Assembly: GCA_964574335.1 (NCBI GenBank)
Contig: CAZNNH010000140.1
Coordinates: 1 to 16,354 of the forward strand
Direction of reading: 5' to 3'
Source: CAZNNH01 sp964574335
GTDB lineage: Bacteria; Acidobacteriota; Vicinamibacteria; Fen-336
Length of the DNA stretch: 16,354 bases
Shown piece after piece: positions 5,256 to 12,723 of the stretch (within the stretch, counting starts at the first letter, position 1; each line of letters begins with the position of its first letter). Below the pieces are notes generated by a model. That model was not told the DNA's origin. It worked only from the letters and a program-made list of their open reading frames with translations, and searched no databases. Position numbers and translations under genes: made by a program.

Positions 5256-7892
5256 GTGAGACGTCTGCTCTCGATGACCGCGCGTCTCGGGCTGGCCGGC
5301 ACCGTCTTCCTGATGCTGCAGACGGCATCCGGCTGGCGTCCCCTGAGTGCCCACCCGCTCCTTGAGGCGCCCCTCGGCGCCTGGGCCGCCGCCGCCCTGC
5401 TCCTGGCCGTCGTCGCGGCGCTCTCCGGCGTCCGCCGGCGTACGGCGCCGATTCGCCCGTTGCTGCTCGGGCTGATGGCGGCGGGTCTCCTGCTGGTCGG
5501 CGTGGCGGTCGCACGCGGACCGGTGGGGCTGGCCGCCGAGGTCTCTGGCCCGCGCGGCTTCCTCGGCCGTCTCCCTCCCGGTCCGATCGACATCACGGGC
5601 GCCGATCTCGACGCCTTTCCGGCCCCCCGGCGCCGACACGTCGTCTGGAAGGGGCCGCTCGAGGTCCCCGGCACCGGCACCTACGGTCTGTGGGCGGAGG
5701 GGCGGGGCGCCGTCCGGGTGAGGCTCGACGGGCGGACCGTCCTCGATGAGGCCGGCGATCCCTTGCGGGTCGCGGCGGAGCTGCCGATCGGGCAGGGGAG
5801 GCATTCGCTCGAGGTTCGTTTGACCCGGGTCGGGCCCGGTCCCCGCCTGCGCCTCGGCTGGACTCGGCCCCGAGCGGACGGCAGCGCGGGCGGCCGGCGC
5901 GAGGTGATCCCGCCCCGCTACCTGGGCTCCGGCGGTCCGGGATGGGTGTGGACGGCCATCGACGTCCTGGCGCTGGCGCTCGCCATCCTGGCCGCCGTGA
6001 TCGCCTTTCTGCTCCCCTGGGAGCGCCCTCGGCCGCTGCCGTCGCCGGCTCCCGTCGGTCGCCGGGAGGTCGTGGTCTCGCTCGTCGGCCACGCGGTCCT
6101 GGCCGCCGTCATGAGCTGGCCGCTGGTTCTGGACCTGGCCGGCTCGGGGGTGATGGACCGTCCCGACGGCCGGCTCAACGCCTGGATCCTGGCCTGGGAC
6201 GCCCACGCCCTCCTCCACCAGCCGGCCCGGGTCTTCGACGCCCCGATCTTCCACCCGCTCCCCGACACCCTGGCCTTCTCCGAGAACCTGCTGCTGCCGG
6301 CCGCCGTGGTCGCCCCCTTCACGCTGCTCGGCGGACCGGTGCTGGGCTACAACCTGGTGCTGCTGGGGAGCATGGTCCTTTCCGGGCTGGGGGCTCAGCT
6401 CCTGGCGCGGCGGGTCTCGGGCGACCGTCTCGCCTGCTTCGTGGGGGCCGCGGTCTTCGCCGTCGGCGCCCACCGCTGGACCCGCCTGGCCCACCTCCAC
6501 GCCCAGCTCACGGTCTTCCTCCCCTTCGCGCTTCTGGCGCTCGACCGTTTCTGGCAGCGGCGGCGCCTGCGTGACGGGTTGCTGGTGGGCCTCTTGCTCG
6601 CGCTGCAGGGGATGAGCTCCATCTACCTCGGAGCGATCACCGCGACGGTGCTGCTGGTGGCGGTGGCGCTGGCGGTCCTCGGTGGGCTGAGGCTGGTCGA
6701 GGTCTCGCGCCTGGTGGCCGGTGTCGCCCTGGCCGCTGCGCTGCTCCTGCCCGTCGCGACCCCCTACCTGCGCATGCGGGAGTTCCAGGGGATGGAGTTC
6801 ACGCTGGCCGACCTCGAGATCTACTCGACGACTCCCGAGTCCTACCTGGCCAGCGGCACGCCCCTCTACGGTCCGCTGACCCACCGGCTCCTCGATCCCG
6901 ACCGGGTCCACGACGCGCTCTTCCCCGGCCTTCTGCCGCTGTTGCTGGGCCTGGCCGGCCTGGCCGTCGCTCCGCGCCGGTACCAGGCGGTGGCGGTGGC
7001 GGCCTCGGGCGTCGCCGTCCTGCTCTCGCTCGGGCCAGCCACACCCCTCTACCGCTTCCTGCACGAGCACGTGGTGCTGGTGCGCGGGATCCGTGCCCTC
7101 GAGCGCTTCGCCCTGGTCCCGGTCCTGGTCCTGGCCGTGCTCTCGGCGCTGGCGCTATCGGGGCGGCGCCGCCTGGCGCTCCTGGCCCTTCCGCTGTTGC
7201 TGGCCGAGTCGTGCCACGCTCCGCTGCGTCTCGGCTCGGCGTCGCCCACCACCGAAGCCGCCCGGTGGCTGGCGGGCCACCCGGGGCCCGTCGTCTACCT
7301 CCCGCTGGGCGAGCGCGACACGGAGGTGATGCTCGACGCGGTCGCCCACTTCCGGCCGCTGGTCAACGGGGACTCGGGGTTCATCCCCCGCTCCTACGAC
7401 CGGACGATGGAGCTGCTCGAGGGTGGCGTGTCGCCCGAGGCGCTCCGCTTCCTGCGTGCGGTCGGGGTGAGGCACGTGGTCTCGCGGGCCGAGCTCCCTC
7501 TCCCGCTTCTTGTCCGGCTCGGCGGCGAGGGCGTCTATGAGGTCACCGCCGGCGATGAAGCGGCCGTGGTCCGGCCCGGGCGCCCGGTGCCGACGTTGTG
7601 GACGGCCGACGGGCCGCAGATCGATCTCGGCCGGCCGACCTTCGTCGAGCGGGTCACCTTCCCGCTGGCCGACGGCGCCTGGGTCGCCGAGCCTCGCATC
7701 TGGCTCTCCTCCGATGGCGTGGCATGGGAGGAGGTGTCGGGGCAGGCCAGCCTGGCCGACGCCACCCTCTCCTTGACCCGCGATCCGGTCGGCGCGCTGG
7801 GCGAGCTGCAGATACCCCCGCGCGAGGCGCGCTTCGTGCGGCTCGATCCCACGCTGCCGGCGGCACCGGGAGTCCTCGGCGTCCTTCCTTGA
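5256..7892 (+). CDS. Polytopic membrane protein with PA14-like and discoidin-like domains, GT-C glycosyltransferase-like
   Basis: From GTG 5256 the protein has 878 residues. GAGGAG sits at 5247-5252, a short spacing. The in-frame ATG at 5184 lies in the repeat region without a ribosome site, and ATG 5274 is also possible. Three N-terminal membrane helices (about 5-24, 40-58, 65-85) are followed by an extracytoplasmic segment with PA14 character (about 130-225: GTYGLWAEGRGAVRVRLDGR, LPIGQGRHSLEVRL, ending in the typical EVIPPRYL). Then comes a multi-helix core. Its first loop after MSWPLVLDL holds DRPDGRLNAWILAWDAH (acidic residues at 301 and 304), as in GT-C lipid-linked-sugar glycosyltransferases. 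The last ~85 residues look like an F5/8C (discoidin) fold: IDLGRPTFVERVTF, IWLSSDGVAWEEV, ARFVRLDP. A role in cell-surface glycan assembly is inference, and no donor or acceptor can be named. Confidence 0.8.
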   Translation: MRRLLSMTARLGLAGTVFLMLQTASGWRPLSAHPLLEAPLGAWAAAALLLAVVAALSGVRRRTAPIRPLLLGLMAAGLLLVGVAVARGPVGLAAEVSGPRGFLGRLPPGPIDITGADLDAFPAPRRRHVVWKGPLEVPGTGTYGLWAEGRGAVRVRLDGRTVLDEAGDPLRVAAELPIGQGRHSLEVRLTRVGPGPRLRLGWTRPRADGSAGGRREVIPPRYLGSGGPGWVWTAIDVLALALAILAAVIAFLLPWERPRPLPSPAPVGRREVVVSLVGHAVLAAVMSWPLVLDLAGSGVMDRPDGRLNAWILAWDAHALLHQPARVFDAPIFHPLPDTLAFSENLLLPAAVVAPFTLLGGPVLGYNLVLLGSMVLSGLGAQLLARRVSGDRLACFVGAAVFAVGAHRWTRLAHLHAQLTVFLPFALLALDRFWQRRRLRDGLLVGLLLALQGMSSIYLGAITATVLLVAVALAVLGGLRLVEVSRLVAGVALAAALLLPVATPYLRMREFQGMEFTLADLEIYSTTPESYLASGTPLYGPLTHRLLDPDRVHDALFPGLLPLLLGLAGLAVAPRRYQAVAVAASGVAVLLSLGPATPLYRFLHEHVVLVRGIRALERFALVPVLVLAVLSALALSGRRRLALLALPLLLAESCHAPLRLGSASPTTEAARWLAGHPGPVVYLPLGERDTEVMLDAVAHFRPLVNGDSGFIPRSYDRTMELLEGGVSPEALRFLRAVGVRHVVSRAELPLPLLVRLGGEGVYEVTAGDEAAVVRPGRPVPTLWTADGPQIDLGRPTFVERVTFPLADGAWVAEPRIWLSSDGVAWEEVSGQASLADATLSLTRDPVGALGELQIPPREARFVRLDPTLPAAPGVLGVLP

Positions 7893-7933
7893 GCGCGGAT
7901 CGGCCTGGCCGCTTTGGCCCTGCCGGCAACACA

Positions 7934-8116
7934 GGCGCATCGAGGTAGGCCGGCGATGAGGTCCTGGCCTCCGAAGCCCAGGCGGGCCATGGTCTGGAGC
8001 AGGGCGCGCACGACGTCGGCGGCCCGGCGGACGGGAGGGGTGGCCTTGACGGTGACGCCGATGGTCTGGTGGTCGGGATCGGCGGCACGCTCCCAGTTCC
8101 GAACGCCTACTACCAC
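7934..8116 (-). pseudogene. Possible relic of a coding sequence, family not recognised
   Basis: Read on the minus strand, about 60 codons have the look of real coding sequence: WERAADPDHQTIGVTVKATP, then PVRRAADVVRALLQTMARLG. Of 50 successive codons from 8092 downwards, 44 end in G or C and no stop occurs, although the surrounding intergenic sequence is less biased. The frame then runs on into the antisense of the membrane protein gene and loses this quality, and there is no convincing start upstream. I do not recognise the family. It may be a leftover of a gene cut by a rearrangement, or chance in GC-rich DNA. Confidence 0.25.
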
Positions 8117-8185
8117 CGGGGGTGCCGCTTCGGGAGCGGATCCGCACCAAGTGGGCGGTGCAGAACTTCCCTCCGCTTGGGACTA

Positions 8186-8213
8186 TTGCCCGACTCGCTA
8201 GACGCCATATCCG
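8186..8213 (+). promoter_or_regulatory. Weak promoter candidate for the kinase-receptor operon
   Basis: TTGCCC (8186-8191) and TATCCG (8208-8213) are separated by 16 bp, in the least GC-rich part of the gap and about 60 bp before the first ribosome binding site. Each box matches a sigma-70 consensus only partly. It is listed because the operon needs a promoter and no better candidate is visible. Confidence 0.2.
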
Positions 8214-8261
8214 GCGAACTCCCGCGTCCTGAACGCAGGCATGGTCCTTGCAGCGACCCCC

Positions 8262-8308
8262 AAGAGGAGGACGCCATGAGGAAGCGGCGGCCAGCATGGA
8301 CGAACTGA
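8262..8308 (+). promoter_or_regulatory. Strong Shine-Dalgarno with a 10-codon leader ORF overlapping the kinase start
   Basis: AAGAGGAGG (8262-8270) is one of the best ribosome binding sites in the window, but the ATG it fits (8276, 5-nt spacing) opens only a 10-residue frame, MRKRRPAWTN, ending at TGA 8306-8308. The kinase ATG at 8296 lies inside this small frame in a different register. A leader peptide coupled to kinase translation is possible. A simple alternative is that the kinase once began at 8276 and an indel changed the frame. Confidence 0.3.
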
Positions 8309-9885
8309 CGCTACGGAGGGAAGCGAGCGCGCGTCCGGGCTCCAGGGATGAGACCGGCGTAGGGACCGCCGTCCTCGACTGCCAGAGCCGTCTCCACCTC
8401 TTGGCCGAGCTGACCGAGCAACTCGTGCGCGATCACGAGCTAACGTCCGGCTCCATCATCTGGAGCGGCGCCATCGCGCGCGTGACGGGCTATACGCCGC
8501 GCGAGCTCCAAGTCGCCGACGCCCGGGCTTGGGAGGAGATGATCCACCCGGAAGACCGCGCCCACGTCCTCCGCGCGCTCGAAGCATCCGAACATGACGG
8601 TCGATCCTTCGAAGTGGAGTACCGTCTCCGACGGAAGGACGGCTCGTACGTGTACGTCGAGGACCGTGGGGCGTTCCTGCGTGACGCCTCGGGGAAGACC
8701 GAGCACATCCTGGCCGTCATCGTGGACGTCACCCGGCGTCGGGAGACGCAGCAGCAACTGGTTCAGGCCCAGAAGATGGAGGCGATCGGGCGGCTCGCCG
8801 GCGGTATCGCCCACGACTTCAACAACATCGTCAGCGTGATCGTCGGTTACTCGGAACAGGCCCTTCGTCGTCTCGACTCAGGATCGACCGCGATCCGTCC
8901 GGTGACACAGACACTCGAGGCCGCCAATCACGCCGCTGCATTGACGCGGCAGCTCATGACCTTCGCGCGCAAGGAGGCCCTGCGTCCGGTAGTCGTCGAT
9001 CCTAACCAGGCCGTCAGGGACGTCGAGGGAATGCTGCGCCGCTTGATCGGCGAGGACATCGCGCTCAATATCGAGCTTGACTCGGCGCTGGAGAGGGTCG
9101 TGTTCGACCTTGGACGGTTTGAGCACGTGCTGTTGAATCTCGCGACCAACGCGCGGGATGCGATGCCAAGCGGCGGAACGCTGACGCTGAAGACGATGAA
9201 CGTCGACGCCGGCGATCGTGAAACGAGGAGTCGTGTGCTACTACAGGTGCGCGACACGGGACATGGCATGGAGGAGGAAGTTCGCGAACGCGTCTTCGAG
9301 CCGTTCTATACGACCAAGGCCAAGGGAAGCGGCACCGGCCTTGGTTTGGCCACCGTACACGACATCGTGCGTCGAAACGGGGGCGCGATCACAGTGGAGA
9401 GCGCCGTCGGTCTGGGGACCACCTTCTCGGTCTCCCTCCCTTCGGCCGCGGAAGGGCAGGTTGCCGCGGTGGCCTCGACCACAGCCCGAGGAACCGGAGG
9501 GAACGAGACGATACTGCTCGTCGAGGACGAGATCGGACTGCTCCAGGTCATGAAGGAGGGGCTCGAGCGCGAGGGATACACGGTACTTGCCGCTCCGGGC
9601 AGCCAGACGGCGTTGGATCTGGCGCGTCGGCGCAAGGGAGCCATTGACCTCTTGCTGACGGACGTCATCATGCCGGGGATGTCGGGTTGCGAGCTTGCGA
9701 GTTGCCTCGTCGCCGAACGTCACGGCCTCCGCACACTCTACATGTCGGGCTACACTGCCGACGTCATGGAGCGCAAGGGTCTGCCGATAGAGGGGATGGA
9801 GCTCTTGTCCAAACCCTTCACCCAGAGCAGGCTCCACGAGAGAATTCGTCATGTCCTCGATGGGCCGCGCTGGGATGTGGACTAG
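8296..9885 (+). CDS. Soluble PAS sensor hybrid histidine kinase with receiver domain
   Basis: From ATG 8296 the protein has 529 residues. An in-frame TTG at 8248 would add 16. There is no signal peptide or membrane helix, so it is cytoplasmic. A PAS domain (about 45-147: RVTGYTPRELQVADARAWEE, YRLRRKDGSYVYVEDRG) leads into a HisKA helix pair with the phospho-acceptor in GGIAHDFNN (His173). The ATP-binding domain has the N box NLATNARDAM (281-290), DTGHGM (320-325), EPFYTTK and GTGLGLATV. A C-terminal receiver (about 404-522) has acidic ED (410-411), phospho-acceptor Asp456 in LLTDVIMPGMSG, Ser484 and Lys506 in SKPF. All catalytic residues are present. Biochemically it should autophosphorylate and pass phosphate to its own receiver. 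No DNA-binding output is attached. The next gene starts 37 bp downstream on the same strand, implying one transcript with the receptors. Confidence 0.93.
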   Translation: MDELTLRREASARPGSRDETGVGTAVLDCQSRLHLLAELTEQLVRDHELTSGSIIWSGAIARVTGYTPRELQVADARAWEEMIHPEDRAHVLRALEASEHDGRSFEVEYRLRRKDGSYVYVEDRGAFLRDASGKTEHILAVIVDVTRRRETQQQLVQAQKMEAIGRLAGGIAHDFNNIVSVIVGYSEQALRRLDSGSTAIRPVTQTLEAANHAAALTRQLMTFARKEALRPVVVDPNQAVRDVEGMLRRLIGEDIALNIELDSALERVVFDLGRFEHVLLNLATNARDAMPSGGTLTLKTMNVDAGDRETRSRVLLQVRDTGHGMEEEVRERVFEPFYTTKAKGSGTGLGLATVHDIVRRNGGAITVESAVGLGTTFSVSLPSAAEGQVAAVASTTARGTGGNETILLVEDEIGLLQVMKEGLEREGYTVLAAPGSQTALDLARRRKGAIDLLLTDVIMPGMSGCELASCLVAERHGLRTLYMSGYTADVMERKGLPIEGMELLSKPFTQSRLHERIRHVLDGPRWDVD

Positions 9886-9922
9886 GAGCGATGCTGGTCG
9901 CCGCCACGACGGGGAGGACAAG

Positions 9923-12640
9923 ATGCTGAGTCGTGCAAAGCGCTGCGGCTTCGTCGCGGCGTGCGTGCTGGCCTCAGCCCTTCCCGGTCATGCACTGACT
10001 CAGCGTCTGCGATTCGGCCACCTCGGCGTAGAGAACGGCCTCTCCAGCGCCTGGGTCCAAGCCATTCTGAAGGACAGCTATGGCTTCCTGTGGTTCGGGA
10101 CCCAGGACGGCCTGAATCGGTACGACGGCGGCGCCTTCAAGATCTACCGGCACGATGGCCAGGATCCGAGTAGCCTACCCTCGTCGGTCGTCGGCGTTCT
10201 CATGGAGGACAGCAAGAAGCGCCTATGGATCGGCTCAGGATGGGCCCATTCGGGACTGGCGCTGTATGATCGCGAGCGTGATCGCTTCACGCGCTTCTTG
10301 CCGAACCCTGGCCAGATCGTCGGCAACGACGTACGTTCCATGGTCGAAGACCGACAGGGACAGCTATGGCTCGGGACGGACAACGGCATCGCGCATCTCC
10401 GGCCCGAGACGGGCGTTATCAGACGCTTCCCACTCGTTCCCGACAGCCGCATCGGCGCGCCCGAGGCGGTGGTCACGTCGCTGTTCGAGGACCGTCAGGG
10501 ACGTTTGTGGGTCGGTACGGACGCGGGCCTGCTTCAATTCGACCGACGACGCGGCGAATACGTGCGATGGCCGCGGCCAAGCAGCGACCAGGCGGGGCTG
10601 CGCCGCGCCGATGTGTGGGACATCTACGAGGACGGAGAGGGCGCGTTCTGGGTGGCGACCCTAGATGACGGCCTCCATCGCGTGGATGTGAGCGCGGGCC
10701 GCGAGACGCGATACCTGCCGGACCCGCGCGATCCAGACAGCATCGGTCATCAGCGCGTACGCCGGCTCATGCCAGACGGAATGGGGAGGCTCTACGTCGG
10801 GACGGAGAACGGGGGGCTCGACATACTGGATCTACGCACGCGCAAGTTCACTCACTTCCGGCCCGACCCAGAAGACGCGACGAGCCTGAACTCCGGTTCG
10901 ATCTGGAGCCTGTATCTTGACGACCAGGGCATCCTCTGGATCGGAACCTTCGACGGCGGCGTCAACTTCCTCTCGCCTTTCGGTCAGCGATTCCAGTGGC
11001 TCAAGGCCCGCCGAGGAGGACTGAGCGATCCGCACGTCAGCGCCGTGATCGAGGATCATCTCGGCAACCTGTGGATCGGTACGAACGGCGGGGGCCTGAA
11101 CAAGCTGGATCGTAGGACCGGAGCATTCGTATGTTACCGACATGACCCCAACGATAGAACGACGATCGGCTCGGACGCAGTGTGGGCTTTGTTCGAAGAC
11201 AGAGAGCGAAATCTATGGATCGGAGGTTGGGACGGCGGGCTCGGCCTTCTGGATCCAGCCTCGGGTCGCGTTACACGCTTCCGGCACGATCCAATGGATC
11301 CCAGGTCGATCGCCAGCAACCACGTCTGGCGAATCCTGCAGTTGGGCACGGGCGAACTACTCGTACTGACGCATTCCGGCCCCGACATCTTCGATCGGAA
11401 GGCGGGAGTCTTCACGCACCTCAGGGAACGCTACGCCGTGGCTACCGATGATCCCGTGCTCTACAACGCCGCGGAGGACCGGGAGGGGAAGCTATGGTTG
11501 GTCGGCAACACGTTCGTGGGACGTCTCGATCGCAGGACGGGGGAGGTCGACCGATATCGAGGCAATCCCCGAGACCCGATGAGTCTGGGTGGCGGCTGGA
11601 CGCAGGCGATCTGGATCGATAGCGTTGGCAACGTCTGGTTGGGCACCGAGTCCGGCTTGAACTGCCTGGCAGCCAAGACCAACCAGATGCGCCGCTATAC
11701 GACGGCGGACGGTCTGCCGAACAACACGATCACCAACATACAGGAGGATGGCCAGGGCAGTCTCTGGTTGGGGACGAACCGCGGTCTGAGCACGTTCGTC
11801 AACGCCGTCCACCTTCCTGACAACCCGACGTTCCTGAACTTCGACGTCCACGATGGTCTGCAGGGATCCGAGTTCACGCGAAACGCGTCGTGTCGCGGCC
11901 AGAGCGGCGAGATGTTCTTCGGCGGATCTCAAGGTCTGACCTTCTTCGATCCCGCGCGCACCGAGCGCAACACTCACGCGCCACCGATTGTCTTGACGGA
12001 TCTCAAGATCTTCAACAAGTCGGTCGCAATCGGCACCGCGGGATCGCCGCTCCAGAAGACGATCACGGACACCTCCGACCTGACCCTCTCGTACCGGGAC
12101 ACCATGGTGACGTTTGAGTTCGCGGCGCTCAACTTCGTGGTCCCCGAGAAGAACCGGTACGCCTACAGACTCGAGGGCTTCGACCGGCACTGGAACGAGG
12201 TAGGAACGCAGCGCAGCGCCACGTACACGAATCTGCCTGCGGGGACGTTCACACTGCAAGTGCGCGGGTCCAACAACGACGGCGTCTGGAACGAGGAGGG
12301 CGTGTCGCTCAAGATCCGCGTCAAGCCGCCGTTCTGGCGGACGACTTGGTTCCGCGGGTTCGTCGGCCTCGCGCTTGCGGGTGGCGTCGTCGCCATCTAC
12401 CGGCGTCGCGTACGTCAACACGTCGTCTCGGAACGAGCGCTACAGGTGCGCGTCGCGGATGCCCTCGCCGAGATCAAGACGCTCCATGGCCTACTCCCGA
12501 TCTGCTCCTGGTGCAAGAAGGTTCGCGACGACAAGGGATACTGGAACGAGATCGAAGTCTACGTAGGCGAACACACCGAGACGGAGTTCTCCCACGGGAT
12601 CTGCCCCGAGTGCCGCGAAAAGCGTTTCTACAGGGGGTAG
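9923..12640 (+). CDS. Two-component-type propeller receptor with Y_Y_Y domain and CxxC C-terminal module, no kinase (receptor 1)
   Basis: ATG 9923 has GGGGAGG at 9911-9917 and opens a signal peptide (MLSRAKRCGFVAACVLASAL), giving 905 residues. An earlier in-frame ATG at 9851 overlaps the kinase and would hide the signal. Residues 28 to about 700 hold 14 propeller-type blade repeats of the form xxEDxxGxLWIGTxxGL, enough for two seven-bladed propellers. A Y_Y_Y domain (708-804: YAYRLEGFDRHW, GSNNDGVW) and one membrane helix (about 810-826) follow. This is the periplasmic sensor layout of Bacteroides hybrid two-component systems, which typically bind glycan fragments. Instead of a kinase, a short helix leads to a compact module: LLPICSWCKKVRDDKGYW and EFSHGICPEC. 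Cys861/864 and Cys894/897 with His884 and His891 suggest a metal site. I know this module from the ends of other signalling proteins, but not its function. The ligand is unknown. Confidence 0.9.
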   Translation: MLSRAKRCGFVAACVLASALPGHALTQRLRFGHLGVENGLSSAWVQAILKDSYGFLWFGTQDGLNRYDGGAFKIYRHDGQDPSSLPSSVVGVLMEDSKKRLWIGSGWAHSGLALYDRERDRFTRFLPNPGQIVGNDVRSMVEDRQGQLWLGTDNGIAHLRPETGVIRRFPLVPDSRIGAPEAVVTSLFEDRQGRLWVGTDAGLLQFDRRRGEYVRWPRPSSDQAGLRRADVWDIYEDGEGAFWVATLDDGLHRVDVSAGRETRYLPDPRDPDSIGHQRVRRLMPDGMGRLYVGTENGGLDILDLRTRKFTHFRPDPEDATSLNSGSIWSLYLDDQGILWIGTFDGGVNFLSPFGQRFQWLKARRGGLSDPHVSAVIEDHLGNLWIGTNGGGLNKLDRRTGAFVCYRHDPNDRTTIGSDAVWALFEDRERNLWIGGWDGGLGLLDPASGRVTRFRHDPMDPRSIASNHVWRILQLGTGELLVLTHSGPDIFDRKAGVFTHLRERYAVATDDPVLYNAAEDREGKLWLVGNTFVGRLDRRTGEVDRYRGNPRDPMSLGGGWTQAIWIDSVGNVWLGTESGLNCLAAKTNQMRRYTTADGLPNNTITNIQEDGQGSLWLGTNRGLSTFVNAVHLPDNPTFLNFDVHDGLQGSEFTRNASCRGQSGEMFFGGSQGLTFFDPARTERNTHAPPIVLTDLKIFNKSVAIGTAGSPLQKTITDTSDLTLSYRDTMVTFEFAALNFVVPEKNRYAYRLEGFDRHWNEVGTQRSATYTNLPAGTFTLQVRGSNNDGVWNEEGVSLKIRVKPPFWRTTWFRGFVGLALAGGVVAIYRRRVRQHVVSERALQVRVADALAEIKTLHGLLPICSWCKKVRDDKGYWNEIEVYVGEHTETEFSHGICPECREKRFYRG

Positions 12641-12723
12641 AACCGACATCCCTGCGATGAGCGGCAAGATAGACAAGCCGCGCCCTGCGGGACAAGGTGA
12701 GCGCACGGCGAAGCACGTCTTGA

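Larger units (their letters stand above)
7893..8275. other. Gap without an intact gene
   Basis: No intact gene is supported on either strand. Just after the preceding stop, an imperfect stem (7901-7925, arms CGGCCTGGCC and GGCCCTGCCG around GCTTT, two mismatches) lacks a T-tract and is a poor terminator. The middle holds a possible gene relic on the minus strand, described separately. The last 100 bp are less GC-rich and hold a weak promoter candidate for the kinase gene. The fall in GC to the right of this gap suggests a boundary between DNA of different origin. Confidence 0.5.

Noticed and set aside
3911..5680. Minus-strand open frame that extends EF-P upstream to 5680 (777 codons in all)
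   Set aside because: It crosses ada in another register. The EF-P start at 3910 has a ribosome site, a -10 box and the normal protein length. The extension is Arg/Pro/Gly-rich and matches nothing, and the open frame is an effect of high GC.
5106..7070. Long minus-strand open frame (654 codons) opposite the membrane protein gene
   Set aside because: The translation is low-complexity (Gly, Arg, Gln, His-rich) with no domain, and the plus strand has clear membrane helices and domains in the same place.
7901..7925. Possible terminator after the membrane protein gene
   Set aside because: The stem has two central mismatches and no T-tract follows, so it is not a convincing intrinsic terminator.
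7155..8297. Minus-strand open frame of 380 codons spanning the gap before the kinase
   Set aside because: It is mostly antisense to the membrane protein gene and Arg/Pro-rich. The coding-like part of the gap is in a different register.
10080..12000. Repeated LWIGT-coding stretches as DNA repeats
   Set aside because: They are the blade repeats of the propeller proteins at protein level, divergent at DNA level, and not a separate repeat element.
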